64,000 nt of DNA from MED-G105 sp039025235. GTDB lineage: Bacteria > Pseudomonadota > Alphaproteobacteria > Caulobacterales > Parvularculaceae. The stretch lies in the NCBI GenBank assembly GCA_039025235.1, contig JBCCOS010000009.1, forward strand, positions 62,001 to 126,000, written 5' to 3'. Numbering within the stretch: the first letter of the stretch is position 1; each line of letters opens with the position of its first letter. The notes beneath the pieces were generated by a model that saw only the letters and a list, made by a program, of their open reading frames with translations, did not search any database and had not been told where the DNA came from. The translations under genes and the position numbers were made by a program. Shown piece after piece: positions 27,215 to 35,924 of the stretch.

Positions 27215-29335
27215 ATGTTTAAAATTACCAAAAAATCGATTGAGTGGGCCGGACGTACACTGACGCTGGAAACGGGTCGCATGGCGCGCCAGTCAGACGG
27301 TGCTGTTCTAGCCACCTATGGCGACACAACAGTCCTCGCCACTGTCGTCGGGCAAAAGGAAGCGAACCCGGCGTTCGATTTCTTTCCGCTCACTGTTCAC
27401 TATCAAGAGAAATACTATGCATCGGGCCGCATTCCCGGAGGCTTTTTCAAACGAGAAGGGCGCCCTACGGAGAAAGAAACACTGACATCGCGTTTGATCG
27501 ACCGGCCGATCCGTCCTTTGTTCGCCCCCGGCTTTAAAAACGAAGTTCAAGTGATCTGCACCGTCCTCTCACACGATCTAGAAAATGATCCGGATATTGT
27601 GGCAATGGTTGCTGCATCAGCGGCATTGACGATTTCCGGCATCCCCTTCCTTGGCCCGATTGGCGCTGCACGCGTTGGCTATATCAATGGCGAATATATC
27701 GCCAACCCGCCGCTCGATGAGATGGACGGAACAGATCTCGACCTCGTTATGGCGGGTACAGCAGATGCCGTGATGATGGTTGAAAGCCAGGCGAAAGAGC
27801 TCTCCGAGGACGTGATGCTGGGCGCTGTGGTTTTTGGCCATGACCGCGCCAAAGAAGCCATCAATCTGATTATCGATTTCGCTGAAGAATGCGCAAAAGA
27901 GCCTTGGAATTTCTCTGCACCCGACCATGGCGAATGGCCACAAAAGATCCGGGACCTTGTAGAGGCAGACCTGCGGGCCGCTTATCAGGAAACGATCAAA
28001 CAAACGCGCCAGGAAAAAATCTCCGATGCAAAGGCCAAAGCCGTCGAGGCGTTTTGCAATGAGGAAGACGAGAACGCGATCTCAAGCAATACGCTCGGCG
28101 GTATTTTCAAGACCATTGAAGCAGATATTGTTCGCAATGGCATCCTCGATACAGGCTCAAGGATCGACGGTCGCGACACCAAAACAGTCCGCCCTATTGT
28201 TTCCGAGGTAGGCGTCCTTCCCCGCACGCATGGCTCGGCACTGTTCACACGGGGTGAGACACAGGCTCTAGTCGTGTCAACGCTTGGCACGGGCGAAGAT
28301 GAGCAGTTTATCGACGCACTCGAAGGAACTTATAAAGAGCAGTTCATGCTGCATTATAACTTCCCACCCTACTCCGTTGGTGAAACGGGTCGTATGGGCG
28401 GTGCCGGTCGACGCGAAATCGGCCACGGTAAATTGGCCTGGCGTGCCTTGAAGGCTGTTCTTCCGTCTCAGGATGAGTTTCCCTATGTGATCAGGCTCGT
28501 TTCTGAAATTACAGAGTCCAATGGATCATCTTCCATGGCGACGGTTTGTGGTTCATCCCTCGCCATGATGGACGCCGGTGTACCGGTAAAACGTCCTGTC
28601 GCTGGGATCGCCATGGGCCTCATCCTTGAGGGTGAACGCTTTGCCGTTCTGTCTGATATCCTTGGTGATGAAGATCATCTCGGTGATATGGACTTTAAAG
28701 TCGCTGGCTCAGAAGCTGGCGTGACAAGCCTGCAGATGGATATCAAAATTGCCGGCATCACCGAAGAAATTATGCGCCAAGCCCTTGCCCAAGCGAAGGA
28801 TGGCCGCATGCATATCTTGGATGAGATGGCAAAAGCCATCGATAGCGCCAGGGATGACCTGGGCGAGACCGCGCCGCGCATCGAAACGATGCAAATACCA
28901 ACCGACAAAATCCGAGATGTGATCGGTTCAGGTGGTAAGGTCATCCGTGAAATTGTCGAGACGACCGGGGCAAAGGTCGACATTAACGACGAAGGCCTCA
29001 TTAAAATAGCCTCCACAGACAAAGAGAAAATCGCGGCAGCGCATAAGTGGATCCATTCAATTGTTGCTGAACCCGAGGTCAACGAAATCTACCGTGGCAA
29101 AGTCGTAAAGATCATGGACTTTGGTGCATTCGTGAATTTCTTTGGGGCCCGTGACGGCCTTGTTCACATTTCACAACTCGCTCCCGGACGTCCTGAAAAA
29201 ACGTCAGACATCGTGAGCGAAGGCCAAGAGGTCTGGGTTAAACTCCTCGGATTTGACGACCGCGGCAAAGTTCGTTTGTCAATGAAAGTTGTTGATCAAG
29301 AAACGGGCAAAGAGATCGAAAAAGAAGACGCTTAA
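27215..29335 (+). CDS. pnp: Polyribonucleotide nucleotidyltransferase (PNPase)
   Basis: PNPase degrades RNA 3'-5' by phosphorolysis, in the degradosome or alone, and can add tails. The 706 residues comprise two RNase PH-like domains (about 1-220 and 305-545; the second carries GRREIGHGKLAWRAL and the catalytic DILGDEDHLGDMDFKVAG), a helical linker, a KH domain (about 550-615, DVIGSGGKVIREI) and an S1 domain (about 620-690, YRGKVVKIMDFGAFVNF). ATG 27215 gives the canonical MFKITKKSIEW start; the region upstream carries a terminator, so longer starts are wrong. The ribosome site is a weak AAAGAAAAG. Confidence 0.98.
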   Translation: MFKITKKSIEWAGRTLTLETGRMARQSDGAVLATYGDTTVLATVVGQKEANPAFDFFPLTVHYQEKYYASGRIPGGFFKREGRPTEKETLTSRLIDRPIRPLFAPGFKNEVQVICTVLSHDLENDPDIVAMVAASAALTISGIPFLGPIGAARVGYINGEYIANPPLDEMDGTDLDLVMAGTADAVMMVESQAKELSEDVMLGAVVFGHDRAKEAINLIIDFAEECAKEPWNFSAPDHGEWPQKIRDLVEADLRAAYQETIKQTRQEKISDAKAKAVEAFCNEEDENAISSNTLGGIFKTIEADIVRNGILDTGSRIDGRDTKTVRPIVSEVGVLPRTHGSALFTRGETQALVVSTLGTGEDEQFIDALEGTYKEQFMLHYNFPPYSVGETGRMGGAGRREIGHGKLAWRALKAVLPSQDEFPYVIRLVSEITESNGSSSMATVCGSSLAMMDAGVPVKRPVAGIAMGLILEGERFAVLSDILGDEDHLGDMDFKVAGSEAGVTSLQMDIKIAGITEEIMRQALAQAKDGRMHILDEMAKAIDSARDDLGETAPRIETMQIPTDKIRDVIGSGGKVIREIVETTGAKVDINDEGLIKIASTDKEKIAAAHKWIHSIVAEPEVNEIYRGKVVKIMDFGAFVNFFGARDGLVHISQLAPGRPEKTSDIVSEGQEVWVKLLGFDDRGKVRLSMKVVDQETGKEIEKEDA

Positions 29336-29361
29336 CGTCCGTCTCAAAATTTTAAGACGTG

Positions 29362-29393
29362 AAACGGCAGGAAAATTTTCTGCCGTTTTTTTT
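29362..29393 (+). terminator. Intrinsic terminator after pnp
   Basis: AAACGGCAG pairs with CTGCCGTTT around a nine-base loop, followed by an uninterrupted T run. It lies about 25 bases after the pnp stop codon. Confidence 0.92.
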
Positions 29394-29986
29394 GCGGCTC
29401 GCAATTTTTTCACGGCAAATGAACCCGACTTTGTAGTATGATTTAGGACGTTTATTTTTGCCGAAGCCATCCTAGATCGGCACTTTTCTTAAAACAGGGT
29501 GGATGGAAAATTTAGCGAGAAATGCTTCAAAAAATTGTCAAAGGCGAAACGTTGTTTACATTTCTCATTTTACGATCAGGGTAACCGTGAAGACTAGCCG
29601 CTAAGACTATAGTCTTGTTCGTATTTAAACTAATCACTTCAACTTTCATCGCGTCTTAAAAAATCGCCTGCGCCTTCAATATTCTATTGAAAAATACTGT
29701 CTTTCGAACATCAATAAAAATCGCTCCGTAAGAAATCGCTCCATATCTTGCAGTTCGATTGATAGAGCCTATTTATAGCAACACGGAAGATCGTTAGGGT
29801 TTTACGGTCGAAGACCAAGCAATTTCATATGCATACTTGGTATTGCTTCGCGTTTTAAAATAAACATCGAATGGAACCTAGTTAAGTTTATTTGTGTTAA
29901 GTAGACTAAACGTGGATCGTCGTCTACTAATGGATTCTCGTCCACATTAATTCGTAAGAACACGATAACGGTTTTTTAGGAGCTAT
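29394..29986. other. Long AT-rich non-coding region
   Basis: Nearly 600 bases clearly richer in A+T than their surroundings, with no open frame of note. It holds small inverted stretches (AAGACTATAGTCTT near 29603-29616) and the repeated phrase AATCGCTCC (about 29720-29745). It precedes a small ORF and a LuxR-type regulator and is likely a regulated promoter region. Confidence 0.45.
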
Positions 29987-30067
29987 ATGGTCAACCTCCC
30001 GAAACCGCTTCATCTTTCTACTGATGTTTTTACGATTTTCGCTCATGTTTTAAACAAGAGCGGATGA
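29987..30067 (+). CDS. Possible 26-residue leader peptide
   Basis: A short ORF, MVNLPKPLHLSTDVFTIFAH followed by six more residues, starts seven bases after a good AGGAG site and ends 33 bases before the PAS-LuxR gene. The ribosome site is better than that of the larger gene downstream. It could be a translated leader that controls the next gene, or chance. Nothing in the peptide (no runs of one amino acid) indicates attenuation. Confidence 0.35.
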   Translation: MVNLPKPLHLSTDVFTIFAHVLNKSG

Positions 30068-30100
30068 CAAATCAGCCAACGTTGATTATTGGCTTTTCCT

Positions 30101-31717
30101 ATGGCCACCATGAAGAACGATAAAGACTTCGCTATCAACCCAAACCAGTCAGCCGGCTTGTCAGAAGCAGCTGCGCGGTTCGAGGGCTTGGACACGCATG
30201 CCCCTGCGCTTCTTACGCAATTGGCGCAAACGGTTTCATTTCTCGCCCATGATAGTGCGGCGCGCCTTGTAGCGTTACAAAAACTTGAGACCATAGCCAG
30301 CGACCAAGATCGCAAGCGCAATGAAAAGTCATCCGTACCCACGATGATGGCGATTTTAGATCAGGATTTTGTTGTTAAAGACGCAAACACTGCTGCTCAG
30401 AATTATTTCCACCTTGCCCCGGGCGTAAACGTATCGGAGCGCATGATTGAACCTGACAAAGCAAAAAAGTCACTTTCGTCACCAGGGACAATCACACTTG
30501 TCAATTTCGCGACAATGGCGGGCAAGCACTATCCTGCTGCAATCCGCAGGCTGGATGATGAGAATGATGAACCACGCTACAGATTAGCCCTTCACCGCTT
30601 GCAGCTGTCCGACAGCGTAAAGGCCGCCTTGAAATCGCATTATCGACTTTCAGCAAGTGAGATGTCTGTGATTGAAGGGATCATTGATCGACGTACGGCA
30701 CACGAAATCGCCGAAGCGCGCGATGTGCAAAAATCCACTGTAACGAGCCAAATCCATAACATTGTCAAAAAATTATCGAGCGACAGCATTACTGATGCAA
30801 CCCTCCAAATCGCCTCGCTGATAAATGCCGACGAGGATGATTTGCCTGAGCCTGTAGCGCATCCTTTGCTTGTTAGCGGGGAAAAGACTCTTGAAATAAA
30901 GTCCCCGGCAGGATCCATTCACTATCGAAAAATGGGCGAAACAGGAGGTGCACCCGTTATTTTCCTCCACGGTTTGTTTGACGCTGCCCCACCGCCGGAA
31001 AAATTTACGCGAGAATTAGTCCGTCGCGGGTTTTGTCCCTTTTTCGTCTATCGCCCGGGTTTTGCGCAATCATCCTTCCAGGCGACTGACGAACAAATTG
31101 TTGCGGCCCTTGATGGCTTCATACAGAAAATAACAACGTCGCCCGCTATTCTTGTTGGAATGCATGAAGCCGCGCCCCTTACCGAAAGACTGGTCATTGA
31201 TCGGGCCGCTCCTGGGGCTAAGGGGCGACGAGCGGGCGGTGTACGCGGCAGTGTTGTTGTAACCGTCGCCGACTGGACCGTTGAACTAGCCTCCGCGGCC
31301 AACGAACTTGGCATCGAAAAAATGGCTCATCTTATCGAACGCGGATGCGCGGAAAAACACCATGAGTCAGCGCTCATAAAAGCATTGTTTGACCTATCCG
31401 GCGACGATAAGAGCGATCGTGATATCGCACGGGCAGCCCTGGAAAACCTGCCAGACAGCAAGACCGTTATTCAGGACCTTGCCCGTGGTATGGCCCTACG
31501 CCATGCACCAGAGACACATGACAATACGTCAACGAGCGGTGCTGGTCCCGACGAAGACGTTGGTACACCTACCCCTGCGATGAGCGAGACAGAACATGCC
31601 CCAAACCAAAATGGCGCACAGGCCATGACCTATCTTGCACCCATAGCAAGACGGCTCGACATCTACGCTGACCCCAGTTTGTTGATTGGCGCACTTGAGA
31701 AAATCAATCGACCCTAA
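30101..31717 (+). CDS. PAS-LuxR regulator fused to an alpha/beta-hydrolase domain lacking the nucleophile
   Basis: The 538-residue protein has a PAS-like segment (about 78-165, ILDQDFVVKDANTAAQNYF), a LuxR-type helix-turn-helix (about 183-226, LSASEMSVIEGIIDR and KSTVTSQIHNIVKKL), and an alpha/beta-hydrolase domain from about residue 270 (VIFLHGLFDA, YRPGFAQSS). Where the hydrolase needs GxSxG, it reads VGMHEAAPL, with no Ser. No clear acid-His pair can be seen after it, and the C-terminus is low-complexity. It may bind a ligand with a dead hydrolase fold to control transcription. The start is uncertain: ATG 30101 and ATG 30110 both have weak ribosome sites. The stop codon falls in a family A repeat. 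Confidence 0.75.
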   Translation: MATMKNDKDFAINPNQSAGLSEAAARFEGLDTHAPALLTQLAQTVSFLAHDSAARLVALQKLETIASDQDRKRNEKSSVPTMMAILDQDFVVKDANTAAQNYFHLAPGVNVSERMIEPDKAKKSLSSPGTITLVNFATMAGKHYPAAIRRLDDENDEPRYRLALHRLQLSDSVKAALKSHYRLSASEMSVIEGIIDRRTAHEIAEARDVQKSTVTSQIHNIVKKLSSDSITDATLQIASLINADEDDLPEPVAHPLLVSGEKTLEIKSPAGSIHYRKMGETGGAPVIFLHGLFDAAPPPEKFTRELVRRGFCPFFVYRPGFAQSSFQATDEQIVAALDGFIQKITTSPAILVGMHEAAPLTERLVIDRAAPGAKGRRAGGVRGSVVVTVADWTVELASAANELGIEKMAHLIERGCAEKHHESALIKALFDLSGDDKSDRDIARAALENLPDSKTVIQDLARGMALRHAPETHDNTSTSGAGPDEDVGTPTPAMSETEHAPNQNGAQAMTYLAPIARRLDIYADPSLLIGALEKINRP

Positions 31718-31818
31718 AGCGTGTCCGTTTCAATTGGCATCAGAACGGCGCTTAAAGGTATCGATTTTACGCATTTCCTTCACGCCAACCGCAAACACTT
31801 GGCTTGGAAATGCTTAAA
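31715..31818 (-). repeat. Dispersed two-hairpin element, family A copy 4
   Basis: A complete copy on the minus strand. Its outermost TAAAGC supplies the stop codon of the PAS-LuxR gene, and its other end lies seven bases from the fabI stop codon. Placed between convergent genes, it could serve as a two-way transcript end. Confidence 0.85.
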
Positions 31819-31824
31819 GTCGAT

Positions 31825-32640
31825 TTAGGATGATGCTTCGTCGGGCATTCCGACAATGTGGAAGCCAGCATCAACATGCAAGACTTCGCCAGTACAAGAA
31901 GCCCCAAGATCCGACAGCAAGTAAAGTGCGGCACCAGCAACACCTTTGACATCGGTATCTTCTCGCAATGGTGAAGCATTCCGATTGAATTGGAACATGT
32001 GGCGTCCAGAGGATATCCCTGCAGCTGCTAGTGTTTTTACGGGACCTGCCGAGATTGCATTCACACGGAGCCCTTCTGGTCCCAAATCACGCGCAATATA
32101 TCGCGTTGATGCCTCCAGAGCCGCCTTGGCAACGCCCATAACATTATAATTTGGAATCGTTCGTTCACTGCCGAGATAGGTAAGAGTGACCATCGACCCA
32201 CCACGTTTCATCAGTTTCGATGCACGGTTTGCAGCATCAACAAACGAGAAGGCCGAGATATCCATTGTGTCCTTGAAGTTTTGACGGGTCGTATTGTGGA
32301 CAAATGATCCTTCAAGTTCTGTGCGATCGGTGAATGCAATCGCATGCACTAGAAAATCAAGCGCGCCCCAGGCATTTTCAATTTCACTAAATGCCTTATC
32401 CATCTGCGAATCTTGCGTGACATCACATTCGACGATCAAGGACGCGTTCAAGCTTTCCGCAAGCGGTCGCACCCGGCGCTCCATAGACTCGTTGACATAG
32501 GTAAAGCCAACCTCTGCGCCTTGCGCATGGAGCTGCTGGGCAATCGCCCAAGCGATTGAGTTTTTATTCGCAACCCCCATCACGAGACCGCGCTTGCCGA
32601 CCATAAGTTCTCCGCCTGGAAACACGGTTTCATCTGTCAT
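31825..32640 (-). CDS. fabI: Enoyl-[acyl-carrier-protein] reductase (NADH), FabI
   Basis: FabI reduces enoyl-ACP in the last step of each fatty-acid elongation cycle and is the classic triclosan target. The 271-residue protein has GLVMGVANKNSIAWAIA (nucleotide binding), IAFTDRTELEG, and the active-site YNVMGVAKAALE (Tyr-x6-Lys). ATG 32640 has AAAGGAC upstream; nine further residues are possible. It lies third after fabA and fabB on the same strand, the usual alphaproteobacterial trio, but with gaps. Confidence 0.96.
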   Translation of the reverse strand: MTDETVFPGGELMVGKRGLVMGVANKNSIAWAIAQQLHAQGAEVGFTYVNESMERRVRPLAESLNASLIVECDVTQDSQMDKAFSEIENAWGALDFLVHAIAFTDRTELEGSFVHNTTRQNFKDTMDISAFSFVDAANRASKLMKRGGSMVTLTYLGSERTIPNYNVMGVAKAALEASTRYIARDLGPEGLRVNAISAGPVKTLAAAGISSGRHMFQFNRNASPLREDTDVKGVAGAALYLLSDLGASCTGEVLHVDAGFHIVGMPDEASS

Positions 32641-32714
32641 CTGATAGTCCTTTAGTCGATTTGGCACCGGCGTTAGTGCACAAGAAAGAAAAAGCTGAAA
32701 CAGACACTAGCGGC

Positions 32715-32888
32715 TCAAAGACCTGACGCCAAGATCGCTGCGAGGATAAAATATGCGAGCCAAATTGATGCAAAAATCGCTCGTCGCTGCCAAAGACGCA
32801 ATCCTTGGAGGCCTTTCATCACATAAGAAAACCACCAAGTCCCTGCACACGCGATCACAAACGCAATAATTAGGTCTCGTTCGGACAA
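32715..32888 (-). CDS. Possible small two-helix membrane protein
   Basis: A 57-codon frame opens with TTG. Two hydrophobic segments (about residues 6-24 and 38-56, LIIAFVIACAGTWWF and FASIWLAYFILAAILA) flank a loop with K25, R31, R35 and R36, as expected for an in-facing hairpin by the positive-inside rule. It lies between fabB and fabI on the same strand. The TTG start and a weak upstream site (GGATGG) make it uncertain. I do not recognise a family. Confidence 0.4.
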   Translation of the reverse strand: MSERDLIIAFVIACAGTWWFSYVMKGLQGLRLWQRRAIFASIWLAYFILAAILASGL

Positions 32889-33021
32889 AATGCCATCCGA
32901 TCATTATCTCATAACCCGCACCCTTTAATACTATCACCGTTTGGGCGAACCCAAGCCCGATAGGGAGAGCAGCAAGCATGGTGCAAAATCTCTTATGCTA
33001 TTAAGCGCTTCACTAATTCAG

Positions 33022-34239
33022 CTATTCACAGCGGGCAATCACCAGGCAACCATTCGTGCCACCAAAGCCAAATGAATTCGTAAGAAAACAATCAACCTTA
33101 GCATTGTCGACCCGTTCACGGATCACAGGAAGTCCTTCAAACTCTGGGTCAAGTTCCTCAATATGCGCACTCTCGCATAAGAAACGATCGCGCATCATAA
33201 TCAGGCCATAGACCGTTTCCTGCGCCCCAACCGCCCCGAGCGAATGGCCCGTCAGGGATTTTGTCGATGAAAACGGCGGCAAGCTTGAACCAAAAACGTC
33301 GCGTAACGCCGCCGTCTCTTTTGAATCTCCGATCGGTGTCGATGTCCCGTGGGTGTTGACGTAATCAATCGGTTGCCGAACTGTTTCGAGCGCATTCTGC
33401 ATACAGCGCACAGCCCCCTCACCATTGAGCTGCACCATATCATCGCCATCGGAGTTGGCATAATACCCCACGACCTCACCAAGGATTGTCGCACCACGGG
33501 CACGGGCACGCGATAACTCCTCAAGCACAATAACGCCTGCGCCACCTGCAATTACAAAGCCATCGCGGTTTTTATCATAGGCTCTACTTGCGGTCGCGGG
33601 CGTACCATTGAACGCAGTTGCCATTGCGCCCATAGCATCGAACAAGTTCGCCATGGTCCAATCAAGTTCTTCACCACCACCGGCAAACATGACGTCTTGC
33701 TTACCCCACATAATCTGTTCAGCGGCGGCACCAATACAGTGTACGGATGTAGCGCAGGCAGAAGAAATCGAGTAGTTGATCCCGCGGATTTTAAACAGGG
33801 TCGCAAGCGTTGCGGAGTTGGTCGACGACATTGCTTTCGGGACAATAGTTGGTCCAATTTTCTTGGTCGCCCCTGTTGCCCGATTTTTGTCAGCTGCCTC
33901 AACGATGGCACGGGTTGAAGGGCCACCAGACCCCATGATGATACCCGTCATGGGGTGAGTAATTTCATCCGGTGCAAGGCCGGACATTTCAATCGCTTCT
34001 GTCATCGCGAGGTAATTCCAGCCTGCGCCCTCCCCCATAAAACGACGGGTACGCCGGTCAAGAACAGTCTCGTAATCAATGTTTGGGCGGGCTTCAACCT
34101 GACATCGAAAACCCTTGTCTTTAAACATGTCCGATACACTGATGCCAGAGCGAGCATCTTTCAACGACGCCGTTACTTCGTCTACGGAATTACCAATCGA
34201 GGAGATTACGCCCATGCCAGTGATCGCGACTCTTCTCAT
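33022..34239 (-). CDS. fabB: 3-oxoacyl-[acyl-carrier-protein] synthase I, FabB
   Basis: FabB condenses malonyl-ACP with acyl-ACP and is needed for elongating the unsaturated chains started by FabA. The 405-residue thiolase-fold protein has the nucleophile in SSACATSVHC, the two catalytic His residues in NTHGTSTPIGD and SLTGHSLGA, and FGFGGTNG at the C-terminus. In Alphaproteobacteria fabA-fabB-fabI normally form an operon; here 597 bases, including a repeat, separate fabB from fabA. Confidence 0.96.
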   Translation of the reverse strand: MRRVAITGMGVISSIGNSVDEVTASLKDARSGISVSDMFKDKGFRCQVEARPNIDYETVLDRRTRRFMGEGAGWNYLAMTEAIEMSGLAPDEITHPMTGIIMGSGGPSTRAIVEAADKNRATGATKKIGPTIVPKAMSSTNSATLATLFKIRGINYSISSACATSVHCIGAAAEQIMWGKQDVMFAGGGEELDWTMANLFDAMGAMATAFNGTPATASRAYDKNRDGFVIAGGAGVIVLEELSRARARGATILGEVVGYYANSDGDDMVQLNGEGAVRCMQNALETVRQPIDYVNTHGTSTPIGDSKETAALRDVFGSSLPPFSSTKSLTGHSLGAVGAQETVYGLIMMRDRFLCESAHIEELDPEFEGLPVIRERVDNAKVDCFLTNSFGFGGTNGCLVIARCE

Positions 34240-34737
34240 GTTAAACCTCAGTCAACTAAATACCCGATTTCTCGACACCAAACTCACCATCATCCCGACG
34301 CGACCGAAATTGACTGTCATCGTCTTGGATGACCCGAACTGGAATGAGAGAAATTTCAAAATACCAGTGTTCGGAACCATTAGCGCATAAAAAGTCTCGT
34401 TGCGAGCAAAGGTGCGAGCCATCAGCGCTGCATATTCTTTAACAGCAAAAAAAATACAAGCCAGATAAAGCTCACCATTTAACGGCCAATATGCCGACAA
34501 AATACATTATCTAGACAAATTATTGTGGCTTAGCGCCCGCGCGGCATGCCAGTGATGATTTGCGGAGATCACAATGGCAAAGAAACGTTCAACTCGCACC
34601 TGCAATACCGGAGCGACAGACAATCCCATTAATCGATACACCATCTCTACATTAAATAATGCAAATTTTATTCGTTGGAGCCCCTTCAACCTATTGATCC
34701 AAGCCAACATAGAGACCAACGGGAGCACAGAGACGAT
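34240..34737. other. fabA-fabB intergenic region
   Basis: About 500 bases with no convincing gene. Two minus-strand frames of about 80 codons (34252-34500, 34507-34752) lack family features. The region may hold a separate fabB promoter. TTAAACCTCAGTCAAC just upstream of the fabB start is a one-mismatch CtrA-type box. Confidence 0.35.
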
Positions 34738-34840
34738 AGCGCTGCGTTTCAAATGGAATCACTGAGCGGCTTTCGGTCTTTGTTTTTGCGCATTTCCTTG
34801 GCGCGTGGGCCAATAACCACTTTTACTGGAAATGCATTAA
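34738..34840 (-). repeat. Family A copy 5, diverged
   Basis: The outer arms GCATTTCC/GGAAATGC are intact, but the interior has changed (AAAAGTGG ... CCAC type pairing). The left edge supplies the TAA stop codon of fabA at 34837-34839. It separates fabA from fabB and may end or process the fabA transcript. Confidence 0.7.
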
Positions 34841-35361
34841 GCGTTATCGGCCAATTGTTCATCTGAAAACAAACCAACCTTCAGGTCTTTGGCTTCATAA
34901 ATCTGCTTACCATCGGCAAACATTTTCCCATCACCGATCCCGAGCGCCATTGGTTTGCGCATAATGCGACGAATATCGATCTCGTACCGCACCTGCCTTA
35001 CCTTAGGCGTAACCATGCCACCAAATTTAATTTCTTTCGCGCCAAGCGCGCGACCCCGGCCCGGATATTCCATCCATGTCAGATAAAAGCCAATCAATTG
35101 CCATAGGGCGTCAAGGCCTAGGCAGCCGGGCATAACGGGGTCACCCGGGAAATGGCATTCGAAAAACCAAAGGTCAGGATGGATATCCAACTCTGCAATG
35201 ATCTGGCCCTTATCATAAACACCACCGCTTGTACGGACCTCGGTTACGCGATCAAACATCAACATTGGCGGCACAGGTAATTGCGCGGACCCCGGACCGC
35301 GCAGTCCGTTATAGCCGCAGTCCAATAACTCATCTCTCGTAAAACTCGATTTACTCGTCAT
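34837..35361 (-). CDS. fabA: 3-hydroxydecanoyl-ACP dehydratase/isomerase FabA
   Basis: FabA dehydrates 3-hydroxydecanoyl-ACP and isomerises the product to the cis-3 form, starting unsaturated fatty acids. The 174-residue hot-dog-fold protein has the active-site His in FFECHFPGDPVMPGCLGLD, with the catalytic Asp in GLDALWQL, and the family's ALGAKEIKFGG. It leads the spread-out fabA-fabB-fabI set. The region upstream (35362-35924) is filled with hairpin repeats. Confidence 0.97.
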   Translation of the reverse strand: MTSKSSFTRDELLDCGYNGLRGPGSAQLPVPPMLMFDRVTEVRTSGGVYDKGQIIAELDIHPDLWFFECHFPGDPVMPGCLGLDALWQLIGFYLTWMEYPGRGRALGAKEIKFGGMVTPKVRQVRYEIDIRRIMRKPMALGIGDGKMFADGKQIYEAKDLKVGLFSDEQLADNA

Positions 35362-35450
35362 AGTCGCCTTCGATTTGCCTTGCTTTTATCGCGCCTAGAA
35401 TGAAAGGCAAAATGCGAAATGGCAAAATTTATATTCTCAACACATCTGCG

Positions 35451-35680
35451 CTAGAGCATCAGACAATTAGACTGAATCAAACCGTTGTTCTAGAGCGCTT
35501 CGCCGATAAGTGTGATCGGTTATCGGCAAAAGAAGCGAGACCAAACAAGGACTTAGAGCGGCGTTCCGATTCCATCGGAACGCAAAAAGCTCTAGATTCT
35601 ATATTTTTGAGCGCCGAACACGATCTTACCGAGAGACCACGATCTTACCTTGAACCAATGTGATCGTCCGGCGCTCTAGC
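35451..35680. repeat. Cluster of hairpin repeats, family A-type
   Basis: At least three palindromic modules in a row. One is CTAGAGC...CTAGAGC at 35451-35497. A full family A-type hairpin at 35496-35537 has outer stem CGCTTC/GAAGCG, inner stem GCCGATAA/TTATCGGC and loop GTGTGATCGG. An outer GAGCGCCG/CGGCGCTC pair at about 35609-35678 encloses two direct copies of CACGATCTTACC. The flanks (35362-35450 and 35681-35924) show no gene; the fabA promoter is expected near 35362-35450. Confidence 0.75.
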
Positions 35681-35924
35681 ACGCCAAGTAAGTCCATTGG
35701 CATTGGTTAGAGCGCTGGTCAATTGGGGATCGTACCGAAAGCCAGTAGGCACTGGCGACCATACGCAATCTGGCGACTATGGCGTGACGACGATAGCGTG
35801 ACAGGGATATCAGAGAAAACGAGAAGTAGGGAGTCGCAAAAAAACCGAAAAGCAGCTGTTCTGGGGCGTATCGCGCAAAAGGGGTCACCGGTTAATGTTT
35901 CCTGTCCAATAATTGCGCTATACG

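Noticed and set aside
34252..34752. Two minus-strand frames of about 80 codons between fabA and fabB
   Set aside because: No domain or ribosome site; the second overlaps a repeat element.
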